Source: Lysobacteraceae bacterium NML03-0222
GTDB taxonomy: Bacteria > Pseudomonadota > Gammaproteobacteria > Xanthomonadales > Xanthomonadaceae
Direction: 5' to 3'
Length of the DNA: 64,000 nucleotides
NCBI GenBank assembly: GCA_002798195.1
Contig: NWQM01000005.1
Coordinates: 41,577-105,576, forward strand
How positions within the stretch are numbered: the first letter of the stretch is position 1; every line of letters starts with the position of its first letter. The notes under the pieces were generated by a model, which was not told where the DNA came from, ran no database searches, and saw only the letters and a program-made list of their open reading frames with translations. The position numbers were made by a program, and so were the translations under genes. Positions 27,989 through 37,817 of this stretch are shown piece after piece.

Positions 27989-29682
27989 TGAACCAGTCCC
28001 GAGTTTTTCTGTTGATTGCCTGGCTCATGGTCGCCACCCTGCTATGGATGGAGTGGGGCAAGGAGCAGCAAGCTGCGCGCATGCCGGCCGCGCCAGTTGC
28101 CAGCGCGCAACCTGTGCCGCAAATGGTGCCGGGACAGGTGCCGCAGGCAGGCAATGTGCCCGCTGCACCGGGTACGCAGAATGCGACGATGTCGGCAGCA
28201 ACGGTCGCAGGCAATCGTGTGGAAGTGCGTACCGATGTGCTGCATTTGACGCTTGGCGGCGGCAGCGTGGTGGAGGCAGAACTCCTTAAGTATCCGCAGA
28301 CCCGTGATGCGGGCAGCGCGCCGGTTAAGCTGTTCAATGCCGATAACAGCAAACTCTACAGCGCACAAAGTGGCTGGGTGGGACAGAATGGCTCGAAAGC
28401 GCCGAACCATCTGCAATTCCAGCCTGTGGAGCCGGGCAAGCAATATGTGCTGGGCGAAGGCCAGAACAGCATCTCCATCCCCTTTGTCTGGGAAGATGGG
28501 GCTGGATTGAGACTGACCCGCACCTACACGCTCAAGCGCGATAGTTATGTGGTGGAGGTCAGTGACGAGGCGCATAACAGCGGTGAAGCACCGTGGAGCG
28601 GCTATATCTACCGTCAGCTGGTGCGCGTGCCGCCGCAGATTGAAGCCAGCATGTTCCACCCTGAGTCCTATAGCTTCAACGGTGCGACTTGGTGGGATGG
28701 CGACTACGAGCGCCGCCCGTTCAAGGATTTTCTGGATGACGGCAAAATCAACCAGACCGTTGAAGGCGGCTGGTTGGCGATGCTGCAACATCATTTCTTT
28801 ACTGCCTGGATTCCGCAGAAAGACCAGTCCGCGCTGTACACCCTGGAACAGCAAGGCGTGCTCTCGGCCATCGCCGCGACCGGGCCGCAATTCACCCTGG
28901 CACCGGGACAAAAGGCGCAAACCCGTGCCCGCCTTTGGGTAGGGCCGAAGCTGGTGGACAAGATTGCTGCCGAAAACGTCAAGGGTCTGGATCGCGCCGT
29001 CGATTACAGCCGCTTTTCGGTATTCGCAGTGTTGGGACAGGGGTTGTTCTGGGTGCTGTCCACGCTGCATGGCTGGATTGGCAACTGGGGGTGGGCGATT
29101 ATCGGCCTGGTGTGCTTGCTGCGCATTCTGATGTTCCCGCTGTCCAGTGCGCAGTTCAAATCGGCCGCCAAGATGCGTAAATTCCAGCCGCGCCTGCAGC
29201 AGCTGAAAGAACGCTATGGCGATGACCGGCAGAAGTTCCAGCAGGCGATGATGGAGCTGTATCGCACCGAAAAAATCAACCCGATGGCCGGCTGTCTGCC
29301 CATCATCCCGCAGATGCTGATTTTCATGACGCTGTACTGGGTGCTGTCCGAAGCGGTGGAGTTGCGCCATGCGCCGTGGATTGGTTGGATTCACGACCTG
29401 ACCGCACGCGATCCGTATTTCATTCTGCCTGCACTCAATGCCGCCATCATGATGGCCACCCAGCATCTGACGCCGATGGCACCGGGCATGGACCCGATGC
29501 AGCAGCGCATGTTCAAGTTAATGCCGCTGATTTTTGGCGTGATTCTGGCCTTCCTGCCTTCGGGGCTGGTGCTCTACCAGGTTGCCAACGGTGGCCTCAG
29601 CCTGTTGCAGCAGTGGTATATGCTGAAAAAACATGGTGAAGCGCCCGGCAAGGCGACCTTTATCCCCAAAGACAAGAAATAA
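27988..29682 (+). CDS. yidC: Membrane protein insertase YidC
   Basis: A 564-residue inner-membrane insertase/foldase. The N-terminal anchor helix (RVFLLIAWLMVATLLWMEW) leads to a Pro/Ala/Gln-rich linker and a large periplasmic beta-domain (about 70-320: YTLKRDSYVVEVSDEAHN). The C-terminal five-helix core is at about 355-545, with WGWAIIGLVCLLRILMFPL, the cytoplasmic hairpin KMRKFQPRLQQLKERYGDD and MAGCLPIIPQMLIFMTLYW. Typical gammaproteobacterial length. Its ATG (27988) overlaps the rnpA stop as TGATG; a TTG codon just before could also serve. Confidence 0.96.
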   Translation: MNQSRVFLLIAWLMVATLLWMEWGKEQQAARMPAAPVASAQPVPQMVPGQVPQAGNVPAAPGTQNATMSAATVAGNRVEVRTDVLHLTLGGGSVVEAELLKYPQTRDAGSAPVKLFNADNSKLYSAQSGWVGQNGSKAPNHLQFQPVEPGKQYVLGEGQNSISIPFVWEDGAGLRLTRTYTLKRDSYVVEVSDEAHNSGEAPWSGYIYRQLVRVPPQIEASMFHPESYSFNGATWWDGDYERRPFKDFLDDGKINQTVEGGWLAMLQHHFFTAWIPQKDQSALYTLEQQGVLSAIAATGPQFTLAPGQKAQTRARLWVGPKLVDKIAAENVKGLDRAVDYSRFSVFAVLGQGLFWVLSTLHGWIGNWGWAIIGLVCLLRILMFPLSSAQFKSAAKMRKFQPRLQQLKERYGDDRQKFQQAMMELYRTEKINPMAGCLPIIPQMLIFMTLYWVLSEAVELRHAPWIGWIHDLTARDPYFILPALNAAIMMATQHLTPMAPGMDPMQQRMFKLMPLIFGVILAFLPSGLVLYQVANGGLSLLQQWYMLKKHGEAPGKATFIPKDKK

Positions 29683-29689
29683 GCCTGCC

Positions 29690-29717
29690 CAAGCCCGCCC
29701 AGTGCGGGCTTGGTTTT
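29690..29717 (+). terminator. Rho-independent terminator after yidC
   Basis: CAAGCCCGC (29690-29698) pairs with GCGGGCTTG (29704-29712), followed by GTTTTT. It lies 8 bp past the yidC stop and ends 10 bp before the mnmE start, so mnmE translation signals overlap the tail. Confidence 0.85.
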
Positions 29718-29727
29718 TGGAGTCCAG

Positions 29728-31059
29728 ATGAGCGCGCAAACCGAAACCATTGTTGCCATTGCCACCGCAGCTGCGGCAGCCGGGGTGGGCATCGTGCGGC
29801 TTTCCGGCAGCCGTGCACGCGAAATTGCCGAAAATATCTGCCGCCGTCCGCTGCCGGCACGTCGTGCCTGCCATGCCAGGTTCCACGATGAAAATGGCGA
29901 AGTGCTGGATGATGGCATCGCGATCTTCTTTGCTGCGCCGGCGTCCTTCACGGGTGAAGATGTGGCCGAATTGCAGGCACATGGCAGTCCGGTGGTGCTG
30001 CGTCGTTTGCTTGATACTGCCGTGGCAATGGGCGCACGGCAGGCAAGACCCGGTGAGTTCAGTGAGCGCGCCTTTCTGGAAGGCAAACTCGACCTTGCGC
30101 AGACCGAAGCGATTGCCGATCTGATTCATGCCAGCAGCGAGCAGGCCGCCCGTGCCGCCCGGCGTTCGCTGGATGGTGTTTTCTCGCAGCAGGTGGAGCA
30201 ATTGGCCGCAAACCTGATGGCATTGCGGGTACAGGCAGAAGCGGCGATTGATTTTGCCGACGAGCCACTGGATACGCTCTCCGACAGCCGCCTTGGGCAA
30301 ACGCTTGCAGGCATCCGTCAGGCGCTTGCCGACTTGCTGGGGCGCGCCGAAGCCGGACAGCGGTTGCGAGATGGTCTGCATGCGGTGATTGTCGGCCCGC
30401 CCAATGCCGGCAAGAGCTCATTGCTGAATGCGTTGGCCGCCAGCGACCGTGCCATCGTCACCGATATCGCCGGTACCACCCGCGATGTGCTGCGCGAAAC
30501 CGTGCATATCGCCGGTATCGAGCTGACCTTGGTGGATACTGCAGGTTTGCGTGAAACCGACGATGCCATCGAGCGCGAAGGCATCCGCCGTGCCCGCGAA
30601 GAGCTGCAACATGCCGATCTTGCCCTGCTGGTGGTGGATGCCCGTGAGCCTTCGGCGGCTGTCCAACTGCAGCAGGAACTGGCGCATGTGCCGCATCGCA
30701 TTCTGATCCACAATAAGATTGACCTCGGCGATAGTGCAGACGCAGCAGAGGGCGTACTGAAAATTTCAGCCAAAAACCGTAGCGGCCTGGCTGAGCTTGA
30801 AAATGCCATCCGCCGTATTGCCGAGCAGGGACTGGATGCCGGGGAGGGCGCATTCAGCGCTCGTGCCCGCCATGTGCGTGCACTGCACGATTGTGCCGCG
30901 TGGTTGGCCGGCGCACAGGAAGAAATCGCCGCCTCGCAACCGGAGCTTGCCGCAGAGTCCCTGCGCCTTGCGCAAAATGCACTTGGCGAAATCACCGGCA
31001 AAACCCTGCCCGATGATTTGCTGGGTGCGATTTTCAGCACTTTTTGTATCGGCAAATGA
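29728..31059 (+). CDS. mnmE: tRNA modification GTPase MnmE
   Basis: A 443-residue GTPase that, with MnmG, installs the aminomethyl-type group at U34 of tRNAs. The ATG at 29728 follows GGAG. The N-terminal formyl-THF domain has AAGVGIVRLSG and ASFTGEDVAELQAHG, then RPGEFSERAFLEGKLDLAQ. The central helical domain encloses the G domain (about 215-365): GPPNAGKSSLLN, DIAGTTRD and DTAGLR, with NKID. The end is the invariant FCIGK, whose Cys is functional. mnmG is not adjacent: the next genes are the converging biotin operon. Confidence 0.97.
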   Translation: MSAQTETIVAIATAAAAAGVGIVRLSGSRAREIAENICRRPLPARRACHARFHDENGEVLDDGIAIFFAAPASFTGEDVAELQAHGSPVVLRRLLDTAVAMGARQARPGEFSERAFLEGKLDLAQTEAIADLIHASSEQAARAARRSLDGVFSQQVEQLAANLMALRVQAEAAIDFADEPLDTLSDSRLGQTLAGIRQALADLLGRAEAGQRLRDGLHAVIVGPPNAGKSSLLNALAASDRAIVTDIAGTTRDVLRETVHIAGIELTLVDTAGLRETDDAIEREGIRRAREELQHADLALLVVDAREPSAAVQLQQELAHVPHRILIHNKIDLGDSADAAEGVLKISAKNRSGLAELENAIRRIAEQGLDAGEGAFSARARHVRALHDCAAWLAGAQEEIAASQPELAAESLRLAQNALGEITGKTLPDDLLGAIFSTFCIGK

Positions 31060-31087
31060 AAAACAGGCTGATTTAAGGGCTGTTTTT
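31059..31087. terminator. Bidirectional terminator between mnmE and the biotin operon
   Basis: AAAAACAG (31059-31066) pairs with CTGTTTTT (31080-31087). T runs lie on both strands between convergent stops, and the bioC stop lies inside the loop. Confidence 0.7.
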
Positions 31088-31984
31088 GCGACGAATAGGG
31101 ATACGCGATACCGGGATATGGACGATTTCGCCGTGGGCATCGCGGATGGGGGTGCCAGCCTGTGGCGCCCAGGCTTGGGCGTAGATGGCTTCCCAGCGCA
31201 TCGGCAGGCTGCCGTCAGGGTTTTTCGGGTGTGCGGCGGCGGCGGCGGCAAAGCGTTGGCGGCCGCTTAGCGTGCTGCGGCGCTGCTGAAGCGCATTGGT
31301 GGCGCCCATGGCTTTCAGGCTGCGCAGCACGGTGTTGAAGTCGGGTTTGTGCTCGATGAACACATCGCGATCCAGTACCGGCTCGCGGAAGCCGGCATTG
31401 ATGAGTGCGTCACCGAATGCGGCGATGGTGGTGAATGGGCTGACATGGGGGTAGTCATCGACGCTGGCAAAGGCTTCGCGCAGCTCGGCCAAGGTTTCAC
31501 TGCCGAAGGTGGAAACCAGTAGCAGGCCGCCGGGGCGCATCACCCGGCGGAATTCGGCAAACGCGGCGGGCAGGTCTTCCACCCATTGCAGGGCCAGATT
31601 GCAGAACAGCAAGTCTACGATGCCATCGGCCAGCGGCAGGGCACGCAGGTCGGCGGCGATGCGGGGGATTTCACGACGACGGCGCAGCCATTGTTTGCGG
31701 GTATTGTCATGGGCGGCGTGCAGCATCGGCAGTGCTGCATCCAGTGCCAGAATCTGGCTGTCGGGCCAGCGTTCGCGCATGGCATGAGCGGCACGTGCCG
31801 GGCCGCAGGCAAGGTCAACTAGCAGCTGCGGTTTGGCCTCGTTATGGCGAACCAGGTAATGCTCCAGTGACTCCAGCAGCCGCGATTCGATTTCCTGCTG
31901 CACGGCTGAGGCCTGTGCATAGCCCTGTGCTGCGCGGCCAAAGGCGCGGCGTACCTGGCGGCTGTCGAATATCGTTTGTGTCAT
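31073..31984 (-). CDS. bioC: Malonyl-ACP O-methyltransferase BioC
   Basis: A 303-residue class I SAM methyltransferase that methylates the free carboxyl of malonyl-ACP, starting pimelate synthesis through the fatty-acid pathway. It opens with the BioC-type segment QVRRAFGRAAQGYAQASAVQ, then SAM motif I VDLACGPARAAHAM, acidic motif II QILALDAALPML and post-motif DLLFCNLALQWVEDL, the BioC-typical LQW. The C-terminal region is longer than in E. coli BioC (251). It is the last gene of the operon and overlaps bioH by 4 nt. Confidence 0.92.
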   Translation of the reverse strand: MTQTIFDSRQVRRAFGRAAQGYAQASAVQQEIESRLLESLEHYLVRHNEAKPQLLVDLACGPARAAHAMRERWPDSQILALDAALPMLHAAHDNTRKQWLRRRREIPRIAADLRALPLADGIVDLLFCNLALQWVEDLPAAFAEFRRVMRPGGLLLVSTFGSETLAELREAFASVDDYPHVSPFTTIAAFGDALINAGFREPVLDRDVFIEHKPDFNTVLRSLKAMGATNALQQRRSTLSGRQRFAAAAAAHPKNPDGSLPMRWEAIYAQAWAPQAGTPIRDAHGEIVHIPVSRIPIRRKNSP

Positions 31985-32754
31985 GGCTGCGCCTCCAGCA
32001 GTTGTTTGATGCTGCGGGCGACTTCATCGGCATGCGTCAGGAAGGGGGCATGTCCGGCGTGCTCGATATTCACAAAGCGTGAGTTCGGGCTGATGTCTGC
32101 GGCAGCCTGCATGGCGTGCGGGTTAACCAGCCGGTCACGGCGACCGGCAATCCAGAGATTGGCGATTGCAAGCTGTGCAAGAGCAGGGCGCAGGTCGATG
32201 TTTTGCAGGATGTCGAGGCCATCGGCGAGTACCGACAATGCCGGCTTGCCGCGTGAGAGCAATGATTCGCGCAGGCTGCGCAGTTCTTCTTTGGCGTGGT
32301 CGGAGCCAAAGGCTTCCAGTGCCAGAAAACGATCCAGCGTGCCTTGCCAGTCGTGATGCAGGCCGTGGGCGAAATCGGCAAATACCTGTGCTGGCATGCC
32401 TTGCGGCCAATCGTGCCGGTGCACGAAACAGGGGGTGGCGCAGAGCATCGTCAATGCCTGCATCGGCACGCTGCGTGCAGCGGCATGGAGTGCCACCAGT
32501 CCGCCCAGCGACCAGCCACACCAGATGGCGGTATCGGGCACTTGCGCGGTGATGGCATCGACACAGGCATCCAGTGTCAGCGGCACGGCGCTTTCGCGCG
32601 AATGGCCGTGACCTGGCAGATCCACCAGATGCAGGCGGAAATCGTGTTCAAGATAAGGCAGCAGTGGCGCAAATACGCCGCCGTGCATGGCCCAGCCGTG
32701 GATAAGCACCAGCTCATGCGAGCCGTGGCCGTGGGTTTGGATATGCAGTTTCAT
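31981..32754 (-). CDS. bioH: Pimeloyl-[ACP] methyl ester carboxylesterase BioH
   Basis: A 257-residue alpha/beta hydrolase that cleaves the methyl ester of pimeloyl-ACP after BioC-primed elongation. Catalytic Ser is in GWSLGGL (near 83), oxyanion LIHGWAMHG lies near 18-26, Asp is in the GRRDRLV region near 207, and His is in EHAGHAPFLTH near 236. It shares 4-nt overlaps with the transporter gene upstream and bioC downstream. Confidence 0.94.
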   Translation of the reverse strand: MKLHIQTHGHGSHELVLIHGWAMHGGVFAPLLPYLEHDFRLHLVDLPGHGHSRESAVPLTLDACVDAITAQVPDTAIWCGWSLGGLVALHAAARSVPMQALTMLCATPCFVHRHDWPQGMPAQVFADFAHGLHHDWQGTLDRFLALEAFGSDHAKEELRSLRESLLSRGKPALSVLADGLDILQNIDLRPALAQLAIANLWIAGRRDRLVNPHAMQAAADISPNSRFVNIEHAGHAPFLTHADEVARSIKQLLEAQP

Positions 32755-33734
32755 GCGCCGTGGTCTGTTCGTAATGCGCGATTTTCACGCGGGTCTTGCA
32801 AGCGTGGACGGGCAGCGAGCCAGGCAAACAGCACGATGCCGATGATGATGAGAAGGCCGCCATATAGTGCGCCGCCACGCGGCCAGGCTTCGTCAAGCAA
32901 TAACACGCCAAGCAGTGCGGCAAATATCAGCTCGGCGGCCTGCATGGCTTCGGCGGCAGCCAGTGCGGTCGGGTTGTCGCGCACCATGCCGGTGGCCTTG
33001 AAGAACAGGATGGTGGCCACCACGCCGGCAGAAAGGGCAACCCCGGTAGCCAGCAGGATTTGTCCGCCGGAGGGCAAGCCTGCTTGCTGCCAGGCAAATA
33101 TCGCCAGCAATAGCCATAGTGGCTGGCTGGCCAGGGTCATGCCGAATACCCGTTGGCTGGCGTCAAGGTCTTGCCCGGTTTTTTCCAGGTGCAGCAGCAA
33201 TAGCCGGTTGCCCAGCGGATAGGCGGTTGCTCCCACCAGCACACAGAGCAGTGCCCACAGCGCCTGGATATCCAGCGTGCCTTCGGCAAGCGAGAACTGC
33301 ATCAGCATCACTCCGGCGAGGATGGCGAGCGCAATCAGCCAGGCGGCAGGCGGGACTTTGCGGCGCTCATCGCGATACAGGAAGGGGGCGCAAAGCATTC
33401 CGGCAATTACGGTGAACTGGAAGCTGCCAGCTACCAGCCATGAAGGGCCACTGCTGGCCGCAAACGACAGCAGGCTGTAAAACAGCACAAAGCCAATCGC
33501 GCTATAGCCCAGCCATGCCAGTGGCCGCTGCCTGATGGCCATCAGCACTGGACGTATGCGCCCGCGCAGCATCATGACCAGCAAGGGCAGGGTGATGAAA
33601 TAGCGCAGGCTGGCCGTCCAGGCCCAATGTCCGCCGTCGATGGCGCTGGCGCGGTTCAGGACATAGGTCAGTGTGAAGAACAGCGACGCCGCCAGAGACA
33701 GGGCGACGGCCGCCAGTGTCTGGCGTGCGCTCAT
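32751..33734 (-). CDS. DMT-superfamily (EamA/EmrE-like) transporter within the biotin operon
   Basis: A 327-residue inner-membrane protein with ten hydrophobic segments, arranged as two five-helix EamA-type halves. It starts with [19 protein letters not shown], and the second half includes [20 protein letters not shown], the conserved Glu/Trp stretch of EamA carriers. The drug/metabolite transporter superfamily moves small organics. It is embedded between bioF and bioH with 4-nt overlaps on both sides, so it is made together with the biotin enzymes. A role in moving biotin, a precursor or a by-product is inference; the substrate cannot be read from sequence. Confidence 0.85.
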   Translation of the reverse strand: MSARQTLAAVALSLAASLFFTLTYVLNRASAIDGGHWAWTASLRYFITLPLLVMMLRGRIRPVLMAIRQRPLAWLGYSAIGFVLFYSLLSFAASSGPSWLVAGSFQFTVIAGMLCAPFLYRDERRKVPPAAWLIALAILAGVMLMQFSLAEGTLDIQALWALLCVLVGATAYPLGNRLLLLHLEKTGQDLDASQRVFGMTLASQPLWLLLAIFAWQQAGLPSGGQILLATGVALSAGVVATILFFKATGMVRDNPTALAAAEAMQAAELIFAALLGVLLLDEAWPRGGALYGGLLIIIGIVLFAWLAARPRLQDPRENRALRTDHGA

Positions 33735-34930
33735 GCGGGGGCGGTGGCAGGTTGCGTGGTCAAGTCGCGGGCGCGCAGCAAGGCTTCGAGCAGATGGTCG
33801 ACGTCTTCAGGGGTATGCAGTGCCGAGAAGGTGATACGCAGCCGGGCGCGGTTTTCCTGCACCGTGGGCGGGCGGATGGCAGTGACCAGAAAGCCTTGCT
33901 GGTTCAAGCTTTCGGCCATGGCCAGCGCTTGCTCGGCACTGCCGCACATCAGCGGCTGGATGGGGGTGGACGAATCCAGAAGCTCGAAGCCCTCGCGCAA
34001 TGCGGCATTTCGGAAGCGCAAGGTCAGCCCCTGCAGTTTTTCTCGTCGCCAATGGTCACGGCGCGCCATCTTGATGGCCGCAAGGCTGGCGGCGGCCTGT
34101 GCCGGAGGCAGGGCGGTGGTGTAAAGATACGGGCGGGCAGTTTCGGCCAGGTGGGCAATCAGCTCGGCATCTCCGGCGACCACGGCACCGGCACTGCCGA
34201 GCGCCTTGCCCAGTGTCACCATCTGCAGTGGGACTTCTTTCACGCCCAGCTGTGCAGCAGCCACGCTGCCGTGACCATCATGGCCGACTACACCAATGCC
34301 GTGCGCATCATCGACATACAGCAGTGCTTGTTGCATATGCGCGACGATGGCCAGCTCGCGCAGCGGGGCGATGTCGCCATCCATGCTGAACACGCCATCG
34401 GTGGCGAGAATGGCCGCCACTTCGGGCAGGCTGCGCAATTGCCGCAGTGCGCCTTCGGCATCGGCATGCGGATAACGGCGCAATTTGCAGCCGGCAAGCC
34501 TTGCGCCATCAATCAAGCTGGCATGGTTCAAACGATCCTGCACGCACAGGTCGTCCTCACCCAGCAAGGATTGAATCACCGCCAGGTTTGCCATCCAGCC
34601 ATTGCAAAACAGCAGCGCTGCCGGGACTTGCAGCCAGTCGGCCATTTCCTGCTCCACGCGCGCATGCAGTGCGTGGTGGCCGCAAACCAGATGCGAGGCG
34701 CTGCCGCTGGCGCCGCTGCGGGCGGATTCATCCTGCAAGGCGGTGGTGACGGAAAAATGTTGAGCCAGCCCCAGATAGTCATTGCTGCAAAACGACATCA
34801 GCCAGCGGCCAGCCACTTCCATGCGGATGCCATCGCGGCGCGTTACGGTCAGCCGCTTGCGGCGCAGATGGCGGTTTTCGCGCTCTGTGCGGGCATGGTT
34901 GACACGCGCCAATAGCGAAGGGCGGCTCAT
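33731..34930 (-). CDS. bioF: 8-amino-7-oxononanoate synthase
   Basis: A 399-residue PLP enzyme condensing pimeloyl-ACP (or -CoA) with alanine. The ATG at 34930 ([20 protein letters not shown]) is chosen because it overlaps the bioB stop (ATGA); the upstream extension is Arg-rich and not conserved. Features are [21 protein letters not shown], the PLP-contacting [13 protein letters not shown] and the Schiff-base Lys in [12 protein letters not shown], then [11 protein letters not shown]. Length is typical (about 385-400). Confidence 0.95.
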   Translation of the reverse strand: MSRPSLLARVNHARTERENRHLRRKRLTVTRRDGIRMEVAGRWLMSFCSNDYLGLAQHFSVTTALQDESARSGASGSASHLVCGHHALHARVEQEMADWLQVPAALLFCNGWMANLAVIQSLLGEDDLCVQDRLNHASLIDGARLAGCKLRRYPHADAEGALRQLRSLPEVAAILATDGVFSMDGDIAPLRELAIVAHMQQALLYVDDAHGIGVVGHDGHGSVAAAQLGVKEVPLQMVTLGKALGSAGAVVAGDAELIAHLAETARPYLYTTALPPAQAAASLAAIKMARRDHWRREKLQGLTLRFRNAALREGFELLDSSTPIQPLMCGSAEQALAMAESLNQQGFLVTAIRPPTVQENRARLRITFSALHTPEDVDHLLEALLRARDLTTQPATAPA

Positions 34931-35976
34931 GCAGCCTCCGCATCCTGCTGCGGCAGCACGATATCGGCGTGGACGGTATCGCTGCAACTGTCCACATCAG
35001 CGCCAGCAAACGGCATCGGTTTCAGGCCAAGCCGCGCGAATAGTTGTTCATCGCGGCTCGTTTCCGGGTTGGCCGTGGTCAGCAGTTTTTCGCCGTGGAA
35101 GATGGAATTGGCGCCCGCCAGAAAGCACAGTGCCTGCAATTCATCGCTCATGGTTTCGCGCCCGGCCGAGAGCCGCACCATCGAGCGCGGCATGACGATG
35201 CGCGCCACGGCGATGGTGCGGACAAACTCGAAAGGGTCGAGCTCTTTTTCTTCAGCCAGCGGCGTACCGGCGACCCGCACCAGACGGTTGATGGGCACCG
35301 AATCCGGGTGCGCAGGCAGGGTGGCGAGCGTGTGCAACAGCCCGGCGCGCTGCTGGCGCGACTCGCCCATGCCGACGATGCCGCCGCAGCAGGTTTTCAG
35401 CCCGGCATCGCGCACATGGCTCAGCGTGTCCAGGCGGTCCTGATATTCGCGGGTGGTGATGATGTCGCCATAGAAATCCGGCGCAGTATCCAGATTGTGG
35501 TTGTAGTAATCCAGCCCGGCATCCTTCAGCGCCTTGGCCTGGGTATCGCTCAGCATGCCGAGTGTGGCGCAGGTTTCCAGCCCCAGCGCCTTCACCCCGG
35601 CAATCATTTCCGCCACTTTCGGGATGTCACGGTCTTTCGGGCTGCGCCAGGCCGCGCCCATGCAGAACCGGCTGGCACCGGCGGCCTTGGCCTGCCGCGC
35701 TTTTTCCAGCACATCCTCGCAGGCCATCAGTTTGGTGGCATTGACGCCCGTGTGATAGCGCTGCGCCTGCGGGCAGTAACCGCAGTCCTCCGGGCAGCCG
35801 CCGGTCTTGACCGACAGCAGGGTGGAGACTTGCACCTCATCGGCATTGAAATTCTGACGGTGCACGCTGGCGGCACGGAACAGCAGCTCGGTAAACGGCA
35901 ACGCAAACAGTGCACTGATTTCTTCGCGCGTCCAGTCGTGACGGACGGGGCTTTGGCCGAGGGGCGCTACGGACAT
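34927..35976 (-). CDS. bioB: Biotin synthase
   Basis: A 349-residue radical-SAM enzyme inserting sulphur into dethiobiotin. The ATG at 35976 is used because homologues begin shortly before the [16 protein letters not shown] segment; 35994 is possible, and longer versions read through the promoter. The [4Fe-4S] motif is CPEDCGYC in [16 protein letters not shown], followed by [28 protein letters not shown], and [10 protein letters not shown] with the [2Fe-2S] ligands. It heads the leftward operon bioB-bioF-DMT-bioH-bioC. bioA and bioD are not in the window. Confidence 0.96.
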   Translation of the reverse strand: MSVAPLGQSPVRHDWTREEISALFALPFTELLFRAASVHRQNFNADEVQVSTLLSVKTGGCPEDCGYCPQAQRYHTGVNATKLMACEDVLEKARQAKAAGASRFCMGAAWRSPKDRDIPKVAEMIAGVKALGLETCATLGMLSDTQAKALKDAGLDYYNHNLDTAPDFYGDIITTREYQDRLDTLSHVRDAGLKTCCGGIVGMGESRQQRAGLLHTLATLPAHPDSVPINRLVRVAGTPLAEEKELDPFEFVRTIAVARIVMPRSMVRLSAGRETMSDELQALCFLAGANSIFHGEKLLTTANPETSRDEQLFARLGLKPMPFAGADVDSCSDTVHADIVLPQQDAEAA

Positions 35977-36007
35977 AATCTGACAGACGGGCATGGAGTA
36001 AAGCGCC

Positions 36008-36036
36008 AGTCTGGTAAGCATGTCGATGCCTGTCAA
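36008..36036 (-). promoter_or_regulatory. Candidate promoter of the biotin operon
   Basis: Read leftward: TTGACA (36036-36031), 17 bp, CAGACT (36013-36008). The -35 is perfect but the -10 is weak. It overlaps the first codons of divergent comF. No BirA- or BioR-like operator is recognisable. Confidence 0.45.
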
Positions 36037-36754
36037 CTTTTCCATGCGCAGCGTAATTGACCAGCTGGCTCGCCAGCTCTGGCCGCCGCGCTGTCTGGTG
36101 TGCGGCATGGTCGGGGATTGCGCTGCCGACCGTGAGCTATGCCTGGCCTGCCATGCCGCCCTGCCGTGGAACCGGCACGCCTGTTGTGGTTGTGGCCTGC
36201 CGTTGCAGGCGGCTGATGGTGGTGCGCTGTGCGGCGCCTGCTTGCAGCGCAAAACCCGCCCGCTGGAGGCCGTGCATGCGGCATTTATCTACGCCGCACC
36301 GCTGGACAGATTGTTGCCACGGTTCAAGTTTCATCAGTCATTGCCAGCCGGTAGGCTGGTAGCCGGTTTGATGGCCGATGCCCTGCAAGACATCGAAACC
36401 CGTCCCGAGGCGTTGCTGCCCATCCCACTGCATCGCGCCCGGCTGCGTCAGCGCGGCTACGATCAGGCACTGGAGCTGGCCAAGCCGCTTTCACGGGCGC
36501 TGGGTATCCCGTTACTGCGCAGCGCACTATGCAGGCACAAGGCCACTGCCCCGCAATCGCAGCTGGACAAGCACGCGCGTCAACGCAATCTGCGTGATGC
36601 CTTCCGCCTTGCCAGCGCCTGCCCGCTGCCCCGGCATGTGGCGTTGATAGACGATGTCATGACCACTGGCGCCACCCTGGAAGCGGCCGCTCGCATCCTG
36701 CGCCGAGCAGGCGTTGCGCGCATTGATGCTTGGGTGGCTGCGCGGGCGGTGTGA
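36020..36754 (+). CDS. comF: ComF-family phosphoribosyltransferase-like protein
   Basis: A 244-residue protein of the ComF/GntX family, required for DNA uptake in naturally competent relatives; its biochemical role is unsettled. An N-terminal zinc-ribbon-like part has [29 protein letters not shown] and CGACL, four CxxC-type pairs. The PRTase domain has [19 protein letters not shown] and the PRPP loop [17 protein letters not shown]. The frame starts at 36020, but an ATG at 36044 ([17 protein letters not shown]) matches family starts equally well and would avoid the bio promoter. It converges on ubiA with one base between stops. Confidence 0.88.
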   Translation: MSMPVNFSMRSVIDQLARQLWPPRCLVCGMVGDCAADRELCLACHAALPWNRHACCGCGLPLQAADGGALCGACLQRKTRPLEAVHAAFIYAAPLDRLLPRFKFHQSLPAGRLVAGLMADALQDIETRPEALLPIPLHRARLRQRGYDQALELAKPLSRALGIPLLRSALCRHKATAPQSQLDKHARQRNLRDAFRLASACPLPRHVALIDDVMTTGATLEAAARILRRAGVARIDAWVAARAV

Positions 36755-36755
36755 T

Positions 36756-37649
36756 TCAGCGCAGGGCGTAATCCAGCGCAATCCCGGCAAAAATCGCCAT
36801 GCCCACCCAGTTGTTGTGCAGGAAGGCGCGGAAGCAAGCCTCGCGCGCGCGGCTTTTGGCGATGATGAATTGATACACCACCAGCGCAGCGGCCACGGCC
36901 AGCCCCAGCCAGTAGTACAGCCCCAGATCGGCGCGCTGGCCGACGAAAATCAGCGCCAGAAACATCGCGCCATACAGCACGCCCTGCGCGGCCAAATCCA
37001 TATCGCCAAACAGGATGGCGGTAGATTTGGAGCCCATGCGGATATCGTCCTCGCGATCCACCATCGCATACCAAGTGTCGTAGGCCGTGGCCCAGAGGAT
37101 ATTGGCGATATACAGCAGCCAGGCCAGCGGCGGCACGCTGCCCTGAATGGCGGCAAAGGCCATCGGGATGCCCCAGCCAAAGGCCATGCCCAGATATACC
37201 TGTGGCAGATAGGTATAGCGCTTCAAATACGGATAGCTGGCGGCCAGAAACACGCCAATCACGCTCATCGAAATCGCCAGCTTGTTGAGCGTCAGCACCA
37301 TCGCGAAGGCGGCCAGCATCAGCCCGGCAAACAGCAGCAGTGCCTCGCGCGCGGAGACTTCACCGCTGACCAGCGGGCGGTTCTTGGTGCGCTCCACCGA
37401 GCCATCCAGCCAGCGGTCGGCATAGTCGTTGATGACACAGCCTGCCGCGCGGGTCAGCCATACCCCCAGCGAAAACACGATAAGCGGATGCCAGTGCGGC
37501 CTGCCTTCAGCAGCCAGCCACAAGCCCCACCAGGTCGGCCATAACAGCAGCAGCCAGCCGATAGGGCGGTCGGCACGCATCAGTTTGAGATAGGCGTGCA
37601 GTTTCTGCCGCCAGCGTGGCAGCGAGGGAGAGTCGGGCATCGAATTCAT
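36756..37649 (-). CDS. ubiA: 4-hydroxybenzoate polyprenyltransferase
   Basis: A 297-residue integral membrane prenyltransferase that attaches the polyprenyl tail to 4-hydroxybenzoate in ubiquinone synthesis. It has about eight or nine transmembrane helices. Two Asp-rich motifs bind Mg-diphosphate: [20 protein letters not shown] (near 74-93) and [20 protein letters not shown] (near 193-212). The second M codon (37637) is a possible start. No ubiC is adjacent. Confidence 0.95.
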   Translation of the reverse strand: MNSMPDSPSLPRWRQKLHAYLKLMRADRPIGWLLLLWPTWWGLWLAAEGRPHWHPLIVFSLGVWLTRAAGCVINDYADRWLDGSVERTKNRPLVSGEVSAREALLLFAGLMLAAFAMVLTLNKLAISMSVIGVFLAASYPYLKRYTYLPQVYLGMAFGWGIPMAFAAIQGSVPPLAWLLYIANILWATAYDTWYAMVDREDDIRMGSKSTAILFGDMDLAAQGVLYGAMFLALIFVGQRADLGLYYWLGLAVAAALVVYQFIIAKSRAREACFRAFLHNNWVGMAIFAGIALDYALR

Positions 37650-37740
37650 ATTGTTAAGCGTAGCAGCCAGTCCCCGGATTCGGCCAAAACGGTTACACTA
37701 GCCGCCCGTCGGAGCCAGGACTCCGGCGCAGATCCGATAC

Positions 37741-37817
37741 GCGCCTGTAGCTCAGCCGGATAGAGTAGCGGCTTCCGAAGCCGTTGGTCGGGGGTTCGAA
37801 TCCCTCCAGGCGCGCCA
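37741..37817 (+). tRNA. tRNA-Arg (anticodon CCG)
   Basis: A 77-nt cloverleaf with encoded CCA. The acceptor is GCGCCTG paired with CAGGCGC, with discriminator G. The anticodon stem GCGGC/GCCGT has loop TTCCGAA (anticodon CCG), and the T-arm is GGGGG TTCGAAT CCCTC. A TACACT -10 candidate lies 43-48 bp upstream. The last 11 nt reappear at the head of three downstream repeat units. Confidence 0.96.

Noticed and set aside
28042..29466. 474-codon open frame antisense to yidC
   Set aside because: yidC is unambiguous on the other strand; no start signals or motifs support the shadow.
35977..36019. BirA/BioR operator in front of bioB
   Set aside because: No TTGTAAACC-type or BioR-type inverted repeat is visible in the short gap or the promoter overlapping comF.
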